64,000 bases of DNA. Origin: Laguncularia racemosa (taxonomy: Eukaryota; Streptophyta; Magnoliopsida; Myrtales; Combretaceae). The notes below the pieces were generated by a model. The model was not told the origin of the DNA and did no database searches. It saw nothing but the letters and a program-made list of their open reading frames with translations. Shown piece by piece: positions 10,323-22,895 of this stretch. Location: NCBI GenBank assembly GCA_037954665.1, contig JBBMOL010000431.1, positions 1-64,000 on the forward strand, given 5' to 3'. A program made the translations under genes and the position numbers. The first letter of the stretch is position 1. Every line of letters starts with the position of its first letter.

Positions 10323-13300
10323 CTAAAAATTGTAATCATAGGCCAATATTAGCTAAATGAATATAAATATATGATAGAACTAATCTCATTCTTCTAAGCT
10401 TTTCATGGTTGAAAACTTTAATATTCCTTCCTTTATGTTATGTGAGTCATTTTGATTCCTAAAGCACGCTGCTCCATCAAGAGTTATCCCCTATCTTAAT
10501 TGAAGGGATCTTGAGCTAAATGACAATCCAAACTATGAGTTTTATTCTTGAAGAGATAGGTAAGCAACAAAGAGCTCTCTACTCGTGTAAAATTTTTTGC
10601 AATTTCTCTATTGCTATTTCTTTATTTTATCTCGCATCATCATTGTGTGCCTTTGCATGTAAACCCCAGAAAATTTCAAATCAAGAATTATTATGAAGAA
10701 AAATCTCAAAGAAATATGTCATAAAGCAGCTAAGAAAACCTAACTACAAAATTGGATTTGCTTTGCAATACACGAACTGGCTAGCGTACCCAAATCTAAG
10801 AAATTCAAAACCGAGCCAAACCCCAACGATAGGACCACACCTTAGGAACTATAAAATTGAATTTGGATGTTCAAAAAACCTAAATTCAATTCCCAAATTC
10901 TTAGAAACAACTGTCGACGTTAGGAATTCCTTTGGAACCAAGAACAACTAACGTCGAGTTCGGAAAAACCTAAGATTCGATTAGAATGAAATCAAAACTT
11001 AAATGATGACGAACTACCCCATGGTTAGCCTAAAGAAGCCCAAAACCTTAATCAAAAGCAACTCTAAAAAACAATCAAATTGTGCGGAATAAAAAAAAAT
11101 AGAAAATGCAACCCCTAACAATTCTTAGAAGTGGCATGTTAAAGGAAAGGAATATGGCCACATTTGAGCCACCAAATGCTCTAATCCAAAGCCCAAATTT
11201 GACTTGAAATTTCCGCCATCCAAGCCTTAACTAAAGCCCAATTAATCATGAGAAGACAAGGAAAATTTTCAACCCAAAGCAAGCTCCAATCTGCCCTTGC
11301 TCCATATGAACTACCAGCAGGATAGTTAAGGGGTTAAACGGAGATATAACTAGGATTAGTTTGACTAAATGATATAGCAACTAGAAACTAAATAAATAGG
11401 AGCCTAGGGGAGACAAACATGATGCCTAATCACCCTACATGGTAGATATGCTCCCCAAGATGTGACCCTTTATCCAATGGTAATACTATTGACCAATAAC
11501 ACATGCTAAGGACAAAAGGAAAATTCCCTCCCAAATCAGCTACCAAATCTTTTGATTTTACACCCTCAAAGCCCCCTCATGTGGCCCCTCTATTTGGAGA
11601 AAGAACCCCTCTAACATCCCCAACCAAAGCTCCATAAACAACTTCAAACACTTAAGGAAAAATCACACCAGGATTGCCCCTAAAATAGCAACGTTCCAGC
11701 CACTTTCTCCAAGCTTTTCCTTTTAATTTTTTCACCTTTGGATGTCCCCATAAAATCCCCAGCATTCTTAAACACTAATACAAGAAAACCACTCCCAAGA
11801 ACCACCTAAAAACCCCAAAATAAAAGCTCAAAAATTGTATCCTTAGGAAGACACCCAAACTGTCGCTTGTTCTTCCTAATTGCACCCTCACTACATCTAC
11901 CCACAAATCACACACCAAATGACCTCCAATCAAGCTCATTTTTTGGAATCATCTACAACACTTAAGAGGCTATTGGGAGAATTAAAGACCCTAGGAAAAT
12001 CCAAGCCCAAAGCCACTTCAAGAAGTGGGAAAAGACAGGAGAATTCCAACTGCTTGCATAGGATCCTTGCACAGTAGATGATGTAGTTCTATTTTCTTTT
12101 CTTTTCCTTGTAATACTTCTATTCCACAGCTTAGAATAGCATCATTTTGGCTTATTTTTATAATTTCCCATGTATATTAGAGTATGTTTAGCTTAGGAAA
12201 AGAAATAGAAATGCAATCTCTCTACTTTAGTTGTAAACCATGGAACACCATTCCTCTTGTTGGCTTGTATGTTGGAAATTTATAGAAAAACCAATAAGAA
12301 TTAGAAATGGGAGATTCTTGATACCTCTAGATGCCTAAGCTAAGGGGCTAACCAATTGTATTTTTAACCCACTTCATGCTTTTTAGATCATAGGAAATTT
12401 GTAGGGAAAGGAAGGGCCCTTTTGTAGTAAGAAATTTGGACAAAAGGGTGAAACATATCCAAAAATCTCAAACCATGACTAAGGACCAATTAAACCTAGG
12501 AATCTCTTCATTTCTAGAACCTAAAGATGCCAAAATATCAATATAAAAAGTTTGGAATTGAAAATCTTAAGGGAAAACATAAAATTAACACAAACTAAAT
12601 AGAAAAAGTGAAATAAAAGCCTTGGCAAAAACTAAACAAAATTCTTGGACCAACTTCAAGAATTTCCAAAAAAAAACAAAGCATCCACTTGCCATTTTAA
12701 GCCCTAAACACACTCCAAGTGATTAAAGTAAAATTCCCTTGGACTGCTAGGTCAAATTAGATGGAAATGAAACCTAAGCAAAATCTAAACTAGGCGTACC
12801 CAATCTGCCTAGTTTAGAATGTAACCTTCTAAAGTCCAAATGATCAAAATGACTTCAGAAATGGAAAGAAAGTTCAAAACCCTTTAAAACAACTATAAAT
12901 ACGAAAAAAAAGGATTTAAAAAAAAAGTTATTAAGAAAATACTAAAACCTTCAAAACCTATAAAACCAACAAAACTAACCAAACTAATATAGCTTAGTTT
13001 TAACCCCCAAATCATGCAAATATTTTGTCTTATCATGTGACATGATATTCAAGGATGATTTGCTGCTTGACTACTACAATTAGGGACCACATGGTTGGGT
13101 GAGTGACAATCCGATGATTACTGTTCCATGCTTATGCTTGTAGTTAGCGTACCTATGTGCCTATAAATACCCGATATGTGAATTGGATTTGTATGTGGGG
13201 GTCAATTGGGTTCCTGTATGTGCTTGAATGTTATGATTGAGTGCCAATCTACATTAATTATGCCCAACTAATTGATAATTGCTTTCCCATGCATTTAGAT

Positions 13301-16300
13301 TGTAGAAATTGTGATTTTCTATATAAATTGTTGTGAACGCCAAATAAATTGACTTAAGACTATTCAACCTTAAATATAACAAATCATGCATCATGGAGTC
13401 CTGCATGTAAGAAGGTCGTCGACATCATGTAGTGGTATGGAAAGGCCCAATGGAGGACACACTCTGTGGGCAACCTTTGTCTTGACCTTTGGGAACTAAA
13501 CGGAACCTAAGAATTACTGCCTTTTGATTGAGACCCAAGAATTTCCTAGTATGGGGATTCATCGCTTATGGGTGATTGACTTGCGAGTCCTTCACAATCC
13601 ATACCCCATGAAGGGCTTAGTATGATATATATATATATATGTATTTTCAAGTTTTTGGAAGTGTACTTCAAAAGTATATAAAGACTTTATGGATTATTTG
13701 GAAAGACAACCCATGGTTACTAGAGCCTGGAGTCGGCATGTAGTTTGTGATTTCCTAACCCCTAGCAATGGAGGGTGTAAATCTGTGCTGTATGTAGTGT
13801 CTAGTAAACCGTGTATATTGTTGCATTCATATGATTGCTCATGCATGGCATATTTGTGAATTAAATGACTTGTTATTTGCTTGTTGGTTCGATAAGAGGA
13901 TTTAGCGCACTAAACCTTATAGCTTACATCCCTACGGACTTCCTTTATTGTAGACACCTATCTAGTTAGAGCCTAGCTGCTAGATGCTCGAGGTTAGTAC
14001 GGGATGAGAGGGAACCATGAAGGAGTGGAGTAGAAAGATCAATTTTGTAGATGTATTTAGTCTAAGTTCTAATTTTAATTTCATATAGGTAGCCTAAATT
14101 GGTGTGTAATAAGATTATTAATCCTTGAGCTAACTATTATATACCCATAAACTTTATGGAATGCTGTTACTCTAAATTATTATGTATATATCTCTGTATT
14201 TCTTGAAAAAATGATAGGGATCATATACTTACAGGACCTATCACTAGGGCAAGAACCAAAGGGTTATAAAATTTGGTGATGAAGGTCCTCTTTGAACAAT
14301 TAGACCCCGAGAATATTTGTTTAGTATCTTCTTTTCTATTATATATTTGTTTTGGATTCCAATAGGTATACTTGTCGATTTTTACAAGATAGTGGATAAA
14401 TTTGCTAAAGCTCAATTTGTGGGTTATTTATGGACCTACATAAATCTAAGAAGAATTGGTCTAACAATTGTTCCATGCAAGTGAAGAAGCCGACCACTTT
14501 TGAGGGTTTATTTGTAATTATCTTTTGTTGCTTAAGAACTGGTCACTTGTTGGTTTTATTTTGTAATTTGGTTTTGTTGTTTTTACCTTAATTAGAGCAA
14601 GTATAAATACATGTTAAGCAGGCTTTAGAGGGGACTTTTTGTTGAATTAGAAATCTGCCGTTTCTTTACCATGGAGAGCACTTCCTCACTCAAACTTTTA
14701 CTCTTATCAATTTCCTTGTTGAAATTGTGGCAAGTGGGCTTAAGAATTATTGTAAGTTATATCAATATTTCTTAAGCTGCTTCCAATTATTTCTAGTGTG
14801 TCATATCTAGTTGTAATTGGTTGATTTATTTGTTCTTGTTCATGCATTTAGGTTTCCAATTTTCAGATTTAGTTAATGCCCGATTTGATTGGAATTTAGT
14901 TCATCTTTGTGTTATCCTTTATATATCTTATGATTGCAAGTGATCCTTATCATAATTTGGTATTAAAGCAATTTGATTCACGCAATTAGGGTTCATGTGG
15001 TAATTGGCATCATGATATTTTGTGAACTTAGTTTGGTTGATTCTTCAATTGGCTTGTGTTTTGCAATTGTTAGGTTGATATCAGTATTTTCGCTACACCA
15101 CAGTTAAAAATAGTATAACCTTATGTTGGAATTTTATGTGTGAGTACACCTTGTATGGTAGGGTAACTACTTAGTAATAGAGACCATTAAGAGTTTTAAG
15201 ATCAACTTGGTAGAGAAGCTAATTAATTTAATGGCTATGGGATGACTAAATTGTTTAATAGCATATTATTACTACTATATTTATTTGTGGCTTTCAACAT
15301 TAACAATTATATATTCTATGTATTCTTGAAATATATCTTGGACTCTATTATGTCTACAAGGGCTTAGTCTATGGTAAGACAAAATATCATGAATTGGATG
15401 AAAAAGGACCTAGAAACAATTCAACCGAAGAAAACCGTAGATCTTCTTTTATATCGAATTGTTTGCATTATATATACTTGAATTTTAAAACATCCTTCTA
15501 GCCATTTAGCAAATAAACTCAACTTGTGGTTTATATCTAATATTAAGAGAATGCAAAACTAATGCATGATTTGACGGGAACCTTTGGGTTATTGTAATTA
15601 TTTTTGTGTTATGAACTCAATACTTTTTTTACCCTTTATTTCTTTTTTATACAATTAATTGAGTATTAATTTTGCAAGTTTCATAATATTTACTACGAAT
15701 TGAAATTGCTTTCTTTTTGATCGAAAGGGACTACTCATTATTTATCTATAACCCACTTGATCGACATCGCTGTGGAGTGGGCTCATATTGAATTAGTTAT
15801 ATAATTTTTTGTTGTTCAGTTGTTTCTAGTTTAATAGTTTAATTGTATTATTCTTTTTTATTAGTTCTATTTGCTTTAATTGGTCTTTTAGGACGGCCCC
15901 TGAAGATTGCATTAGTTGTTTTTTGAATTTTCTAAATGCAAGTGACTTATTAATTTGCTTAAGTAGTTTATAGATGGAGTCCATTTGGTAAATGGAAACA
16001 TTTCAGTGTTAGTTGATTTATGGCTTTTAATTCTAAATTGCATTCTATCAATTTCAATACAAGAATTAAAATTGGAGTGTTAAACAAAGAATTGGTAAGT
16101 ATTTATTCTTTTTATACTTGTCTTTATGGTAACCTTGAGTTGTAATTATTGGATCTGATAAGGATTGTTTTAGGGATTTTGGATTTCAATTGTAATCATT
16201 TATCATGTTATAAAATTGATGTTTTACTTAGTTTAAACTCTCCAATTAATTTTCTTCATTTGAATCATGGATCAATTTTGTTGGAATGGGGATCCAGATT

Positions 16301-18983
16301 GGTCCTTGTGTTTATGAATTCAATGTGCATTCAAGTTTGATTAGTGTTGTTATAAGAATTTGATCATGTGGAACTTATTTATTTGAAGTTATAAGCATTC
16401 GTGATTACTTGACTCTAAAGCTTTACTATTTAAGCAATATTGATCCATTGTAATCGGTTTGATTGATCACATTTAGAGTGGTTTAATTGTTCATTTGCAT
16501 GTGCTAAAATCTTATTTAGCAATCAGAAATAGCATAAATCATTAAATAAAATGAGAAAATGAAAATATACTAAATTGTGTTAATAAGACAACAACATAGG
16601 AAACTATTAAAGTACCTATTAAAAATTGAAAAGCTAGTTTTTATTAGACATGTTATGCAAGTACACTAAAAACAATCTCAATTGCTTAGAAATTTTCAAT
16701 CCCAAAACATTGTCTATATGTCTCATGGATATTCATTTGCAAATTGTATTTATTAGAAATAGATTGAGATAGAACATAAATCTACTTAAGCAAAGGCATA
16801 AGAATCCTCCCAATAACTCACACATCTAAAACTTTCTTATACAAAATATCTGAATGCATTATCCATCTTCATTCCTAACAAGGTAGACTCTATGTCAAGA
16901 GAATTGTGCTTTTGAAGGCATGTAGCAATTAATCAACATCTAGCTCAAAATAATAAGAGTAAAATGAAAATAACATGCCTAAACTTTTTCTTATGTGCGA
17001 ATATCCCCTACCTTCAAATGTTGCAAACAACCTTTTAAACTTTGATAAATTAGCAAATAACCCCCTAAACTTTATCTTTGTGGAAACAACCCACAAACCT
17101 ATAAAATTGATCTTTAACACCATAAAATTTGAACTTAATGTGTTTTTTCTTTTCTTTTTATCTAAAAAAGTATGTGTCCTTTATATTTGCTAATTTATCA
17201 AAGTTCAAAAGAGTTACTTGCAACAATTGAAAGTTTATGAAGTATATCCACATACAAGTTAAAGTTTAATGGGGCTATTTGCAATTTTCCCAAATAATAA
17301 CTAAAAAAAAAGGTTATTTTAAATGTAAATGTAGGAAGAAAAAGAAACTATAATGCTTTGGTGAATTAAGAAAAGCTTTCTTCTACAATTTAGGTTAGTT
17401 TGCTAGAGAAAAAACTTTCTAGGTTAAGAAGCCTTGTGATAGGGTAAAAAAATCCAAAAAAAAAAAAAAATTCTTTTAAGATACTTTGAACTCAATATGT
17501 AGTACAAATGATTGCATTAATAAGGATCACCAAAAAAAAAAAAAAAGAACTTTCATTAAACGAAAAATGCCCTTTAATTTATTTGTTGTTAAGGTTTAAC
17601 TAATAGACTACGCACTACTAGACTTAAGGTACATTTACCATAGTGTATCATAGTATGCCACATATATTTTAAGTTATGGAGATATCTTTTCAAAAGTTAT
17701 AGAGAAAAGAAAATAAGTAAATACTGGAGAAAGGACTCTGTTTCTCACCTTTAGCGAGTTCTTATCATGGCTATTGATGTGCATGAGACAAAACTTACTT
17801 ACAAGAGGGTTAATACAACTTACTAAACACTAACAAAAGTTTTCAAACATGCAACATATGCTAAAATTTCTTATGTTTTCTAGAGCTTAAATTTCTCCAT
17901 AAAAAATTATAGATGGTATGCAAGTGGCAAACCTTTAATTGCAATTACTACAAATATAGTCTATGTAGAAATAAAATCGATGATAGAACCTCTTATCTCT
18001 AGATGAATTCTAAAATTAAATAGATGGCTAAATTAAAAATTGAATATTAATACATTAAATTATTTCTAGATGAGTACTAATTTTTGAAAAAATTGTTGGC
18101 TCAAGAATCAATTGATGCTAAATTGTAACCACTACTTTGAGTTTGGCAAAACATTATGAAAAGGAATGAGAATATGAGATCATATTGGAGGTAACAAACA
18201 TGGAAGAACAGTGGGAAGATAAATTTGAAACTTGGCATAACAGAGAACTACTGTATTAAATTTCCCAAGCTATATTAAGCTAAGAACCCTACATAAACAA
18301 AGTAAAGGGAGAAAAAAAGAAGCAACCAAGATGAAATTTGCAAGATACGAACAAGCACAAGTTCCTAAATCAAAGAAAACACTAACAATAGCTAAGGAAA
18401 TAGAAGTAGGTAACCTTTAAATGTTGGGGGCACTCTTGACCTAGGTAATCTTCCAAAGTTTCATCTTCTTCTTCAAGTTCATCCCCTCCAGTGAAAACAA
18501 GAATCATGTAGTTTATGATTTTTCTTCCAAACAAAGTTTTCAAGGTATGAATAACAGCTTCTTCTTCTTCAGAAAAGCGAGTTTTAATAGAGAGGACTAG
18601 GAGGATAGCATGAATTCCATCCTTCGCCAAATCAATGCATTTGACTATTTCCTTACTAACATTATCAATTCCAGTAGATGTATCAAAAAAACCTGAAATG
18701 ATTTGTTATGTCAATAATACTTTAATTACCCTATCAAATATCAATTGTAAGGAAGAAAAGTTATTATCTGTTCATATCAATTCATACCAGGAGTGTCTAT
18801 TACATTGATTATTTGCCCATCCTTTAGCATAGTTTTTTGCATCTCACAGGTGCTTGTGACACCAGATGAGCTTGCTTTAGACTTGAATGCTCTTCTTCCA
18901 AGAATGGTATTGCCTGTCGCACTTTTACCATTTCCAGTACGACCAACTAAAACCAGTGTTCGAACATTGTTGCTTAACATCAT
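9534..18983 (-). CDS. AIG1: AIG1/IAN-type (GIMAP-like) GTPase, 5 exons, intact
   Basis: Plant immune-associated nucleotide-binding (IAN/GIMAP family) protein. Members are septin-like GTPases linked to defence and stress, often membrane-bound. Exons on the minus strand: 18983-18788, 18692-18415, 10322-10158, 10074-9940 and 9755-9534, giving 331 aa, close to the usual family length of about 330. All four introns are GT-AG and all phases join without stops. G1 is GRTGNGKS (residues about 14-21), the G2 threonine lies in SGVTST, G3 is DTPG (63-66), G4 is TGGDEL (about 134-139) and a G5-like segment is CGNRKVLFDN. The conserved AIG1 box is DGIHAILLVLS followed by RFSEEEE. The C-terminal third is a charged coiled coil ending Cys-Thr-Ile-Leu, a CaaX-like prenylation motif that suggests membrane anchoring. 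Intron 2 is 8,092 bp and carries transposons. The start at 18983 leaves only six residues before the first beta strand, so a short upstream exon is possible. Confidence 0.9.
10323..14211. other. AIG1 intron 2, left part
   Basis: Transcribed on the minus strand as intron. No coding domain is recognised. The 13020-14200 segment (a possible TATA tataaatacc at about 13161, then phrases such as ggcacacactctgtgggcaacc) reads like a worn gypsy LTR, but no termini or TSD could be fixed. A (TA)n tract lies at about 13625-13641. Confidence 0.35.
14212..14952 (+). repeat. Family A gypsy LTR with PBS remnant, in AIG1 intron 2
   Basis: It starts TGATAGGGATCA and ends CCTTATCA (741 bp). A primer-binding-site relic, tggtattaaagc (14958-14969, initiator tRNA-Met type with one change), follows at once, so this is a 5' LTR whose element has been lost or has decayed. 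A TATA box (gtataaatac, about 14604) sits in the usual place. It is oriented opposite to the host gene and shows no TSD. Confidence 0.75.
14953..16947. other. AIG1 intron 2, middle part
   Basis: The first roughly 150 bp may be 5' leader of the retroelement whose LTR ends at 14952. Beyond that I see AT-rich DNA without recognisable genes, RNAs or terminal repeats. Short reading frames here have no family resemblance. Confidence 0.35.
16957..17291. mobile_element. MULE-type MITE with 9-bp TSD
   Basis: A 335-bp foldback element. The left arm (16957-17056) and the reverse complement of the right arm (about 17184-17291) share the text ttgataaattagcaaata and neighbouring blocks, and the outer end reads gggaaaattgcaaatagccc from the right. 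Identical 9-bp direct repeats AAATAATAA flank it (16948-16956 and 17292-17300). A 9-bp duplication with long imperfect TIRs is characteristic of Mutator-like elements. It encodes no transposase and lies in AIG1 intron 2. Confidence 0.85.
17301..18414. other. AIG1 intron 2, right part
   Basis: AT-rich intron DNA with two poly(A) tracts (about 17454-17470 and 17530-17546). Nothing else is recognised. The splice donor of exon 2 is at its right end (18414-18413). Confidence 0.4.
18415..18983 (-). CDS. AIG1: AIG1-like gene exons 1-2 (GTPase core)
   Basis: Exon 1 (18983-18788, 65 codons plus one base) carries the P-loop and ends inside the glycine codon of DTPG. Intron 1 (18787-18693, 95 bp) has donor gtatga and acceptor ttcag. 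Exon 2 (18692-18415, 278 bp) carries the AIG1 box and G4, and ends after a lysine codon at donor gttacc. A frame that appears to read on past 18415 is intron sequence. The residues before the G1 box (MMLSNNVRTLVLV) are shorter than the N-termini I know for the family. Confidence 0.9.
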
Positions 18984-20670
18984 GAAAAGCTAGAATGACC
19001 TAATTGCAAAGGTAAAATGATATTGAGTTGAAGTTTCAGCAACATCAACTTCATTTAGCAAAGATAACCATATTCTAACATATGATCAAATAAATAAACA
19101 AGCATGAATTGCACTTAGAACCCCTTAAATTTCATGATTAAGTACTTAAAGTTAACTTTAAACTAAGAATGACTTATACGCAATTGGATTGCACTTTTGG
19201 GCATCGAATAGGTAAACTCACTTGTTTATATAAGTTCCCTAGACATCCTAAGTCACATTCTAGAGGGCTAAAAAGGGGAGGCAAAATGTAAACACATCCT
19301 AAAACTTGTGGTGAGGTGTTTAAACTTCCAAAATATGCATTTACTTCCCTGTAACTTTTGGAAAATTATACCTTTCAATCTAATTGTCATTATTAATAAG
19401 CCTAATAATGATTATGGAGGTATTGACATTTTTTCAAAGTTATAAAGTGGGAAACTTATGTTTGGAGTGTACTATATGCATCTAAAATATTAATTTTCTA
19501 GTGTATTTTGTGATTGCCATGAGTGTAAATCAAGTTAGCACATGAAATTAGCTAAGAACTCTTTCACCTTAGATCCTAAACAAATCAACACAAATTTGAG
19601 AAGGAAATGTAGTAAGGGCATTTTTAGCCCATCCTTTTGGCATCATTGTGGTATTTTACAAATCTAGATATTTGGATAAAGCTAAAAAGGACAATTACAA
19701 GTAATAGATTCATAACTAGATGAAACAAATGGACCTTAAATATAAATATAAATAGGTCTTGTTCTATATCTTAAATGGATGAATTCCCTACTTTATGATT
19801 GAGAAGTCTTCCTCCCTAATTTAAAACCCCAATGAAAACAACCAATGGTAGAATGTATTCAAATCATTGCTAAAAAGAGAAGGTGAAATCACTAATGATC
19901 ACTAACCTTATTTGAGAGCTAAAGCGAGCATCAAAAGAAGAAGACCTTATTTAAATAAATAAAGAGTACAAGGTATTCATTTTAGTAAGGTATATCTAAA
20001 CTTAGTCTTCTATAAAACATAGACTAAGGAATATGTCTAAAGAAGGTGAAGTAAGTAAAGTAAAGAACCTTGAGCTATGCAGTTGGCTTATTCCCACTTT
20101 CCCAACCTAATGGTTGAAGCAAGCATCAATGCAAGACAACTTTTTTTGAAAGGGTACAAAAGTGTTTAAACTTGGTCTCCTTGAAAACATATAGTAAGGA
20201 ATATGCCTAGAGAAGGTGAAGCAACTGAAGTAAAGAACCTTAGAAGCCTCATGATTGGCTCATTCTCACTTTCCCACCCTATTAGAAATAAATGATGGTA
20301 GGATGTATTTAGATCATTGCCAAAAAGAGAAGGTAAAATTGCTAATGATGATTAACCTTATTTGAGGGCTGAAGCATGTATCAAAACATGATAGACTTTA
20401 TTGCTTGACAATGTACTCATACATAAATAAACAATGATAGAGTCTTTGTTTTTATATGTTATATCTAAACTTGCTATTCTAAAAATATATATATATATAT
20501 ATACTAAGGAAAACTTCTAGAGAAGGTGAAGTAAGTAATGTAAATAACCATAAAGCCTCACGATTTACCTATTCTCACCATCCTTTGCTTGCTAATTGGG
20601 ATAATGTTTACAAGGTTTTCCCTTTTAATCCACTTTTGTCTCCCTTTGGTAGATTTTAACAGGCCTACTA
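18984..20670. other. 5' flank of AIG1 gene with degenerate local repeats
   Basis: Presumed promoter side of the minus-strand AIG1 gene; no convincing TATA box stands out. Between about 19840 and 20600 a block recurs in diverged form. The phrase tctagagaaggtgaagtaag and relatives occur near 20045, 20210 and 20525. attcaaatcattgctaaaaa-like text occurs near 19860 and 20310, and ccttatttgag(a/g)gct near 19910 and 20360. An (AT)n run sits at about 20487-20504. No protein is predicted. Confidence 0.5.
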
Positions 20671-22052
20671 TGTAACGCACTGGAACCTTGGGCCGCTCAA
20701 TTGCTCGCTATGTGTCTTTATGCCATAAGAACACTTTAAGGCTCGGAGACAACTCTAATACATTTTAACTTGTAACTCTTATCTAATAGCATTCCATACA
20801 TCCCAAAATTTCAAAATAATTTCATAAACCATATTAAACATCTAACGCAACGGAAGTCTTTGAACACTAAAATAACATTCTTCAAAAGAAGATGTCAATT
20901 ACAATCAGTAACATAATTCTCCCAAATCCTAATCACCATAATAGTAATGGAAATCTTTATCTTTCTCTCTCTATGATTCACTTACACTAAAGTCATCCTC
21001 TAGGTTAGCATCTCCCTTAACACCTGCATCTAAAAGTATTCATTGAAGGGTGAGCTAATGCCTAGTATGTATAACATAAACACACACACATGAACAAATA
21101 TCACACACGTCATGCAGCACTTAAACACAGACAATCGTTTCATATTACAAATTATGTCTACAAGCAACAACAAGGTACTTATGACCCCCTTAACACACTA
21201 GAACATGATTTGGTGATGAGAACTATCACTACAGGCCCCATACCCATGATCACTTAAACCACTTAATATTGGTGATGGGAACTACCATTACGGGCCCCAC
21301 ACCCATGTACACTTAAACCTCTTGAAGGGAATCAAACCTTTAGATCTAGTAGTAGGAAGCCTATTTAAATGAATGAGCCCAAACATCCACATTTTATCTT
21401 TATTTATCTTAAAATAATTATCTTTACATTGTAGCAGATACATTTTGTCGGTTTTTGCAAGACAACTAAGCACAATGGCAATTGGTTTATGATTAGATCA
21501 CGGTCCATTATGAACCAAACTAAATCTACAAAGACAAGTGGAACCGACCTTCATTTCATTTGCATTTCTTTTATCTTAAGAAGAACCAGCCATCTACACC
21601 TCTTTGGCACGTGGAGAATTGGTTCTCAAGTGGCTCATTGGACTGGTTTTAACTATTTGGCAATGTTGTAATTTTCATTATTTTAGAGTAGGGTATAAAT
21701 ACTAACTTATTAGGTTTTGTAAGTAGACTTTGGAGATATACATTTAGTTGCCATTTTTACGTGAAAAGAGAGGCTTTTCTCTATTTCATAAGACTCTTAT
21801 CAACTTCTTCTACGGTTATGGCAAGTAGGTCTTAGATTTGTTGTGAGTAATATTAACAAATTACAAGTTGATCCTAATTCCAACTATTGTATAATATCTG
21901 GTAAGGAATTAGTTATTCTTATTTTGTTCTTGTTTCATGTAATTAAGGTTCCATCTTCAAGTTAGGTTCATGCCTAATTTGATTGGAATTTGGTTCTTCT
22001 TTTTTTACATCCTTTATATATATTACAATTACAAGTGAAACGCATCATAATT

Positions 22053-22064
22053 TGGTATCAGAGC
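22053..22064 (+). promoter_or_regulatory. Primer binding site, initiator tRNA-Met type
   Basis: tggtatcagagc lies 5 bp after the 5' LTR end. It is the canonical complement of the plant initiator tRNA-Met 3' end and is fully intact. Confidence 0.85.
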
Positions 22065-22895
22065 AAGGTTTTGAGAAGGGAAATTTTTGTGAATCACAAA
22101 TTGGGATTTAGGGTTCTTGGTCCTTCATTCTGAAATTAAAGTTTGTGAAGTGAAAATTAAGTTCTTGTGTTGAATTGTACCTTGAATTGCTTACGTGATT
22201 TCCAATTGAAGTGTAGAAATTAAATTGCAATCCTTATCGTGAGTTGATTATGTGTAGAAGAAGGGGAAGTTCTTTGAATTTGAATTCCATAATTTGGAAA
22301 TCCATAAGTTGAAGTAGTGTTGATTGGTGCTTTGTTGTTTCCTTGAAATTTCGAAATTGGAAGTGTTCATTTTCAGATTTGCTCAACTTGCATGAAGAAT
22401 TAGGAAACATTTTTTAATTTCAAAATCAATCATTACGTGTGGGAGTTATTGTGTCTTGATCATTTTAAATGCACTTTGACTAGCTGGAATCAATTGCTTG
22501 CCATTTAGAAAAGTGCCCATATTTGCTTCCATTTGCCTTTATGTTGTCGTGGTGTGTAAGTAGACGTGGAAGTGGTGTGTTAATGTTATGTGAGGTGTAT
22601 GTTGTGATTGATGTTTGTACCGTGAAGTTGAGTGTTGTATGTTATACCATAGGAGTGAGTGTATGAAGTCATAATATGTATGTTGCGTGGTTATATGTTG
22701 AAGTGTAGGAGTGTGTGTGTTAAGCAGTGGTATGTGCATTACCTTAGTGGTGTGTTGAACCATAGGAGAGTGTGTACATCATGGAGTATTGTTGTTATAA
22801 GATTGAAAAGGGGTGTTGTGTGTTGTAGTTAGCGTGAAAGTGTATTGTAATTGTATTAAGTAGTTCTTGTGTGTCAAAAGATAAATTCAATAGCC

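Noticed and set aside
22539..22763. His/Thr-rich frame on the minus strand
   Set aside because: Antisense of a GT-rich retroelement leader.
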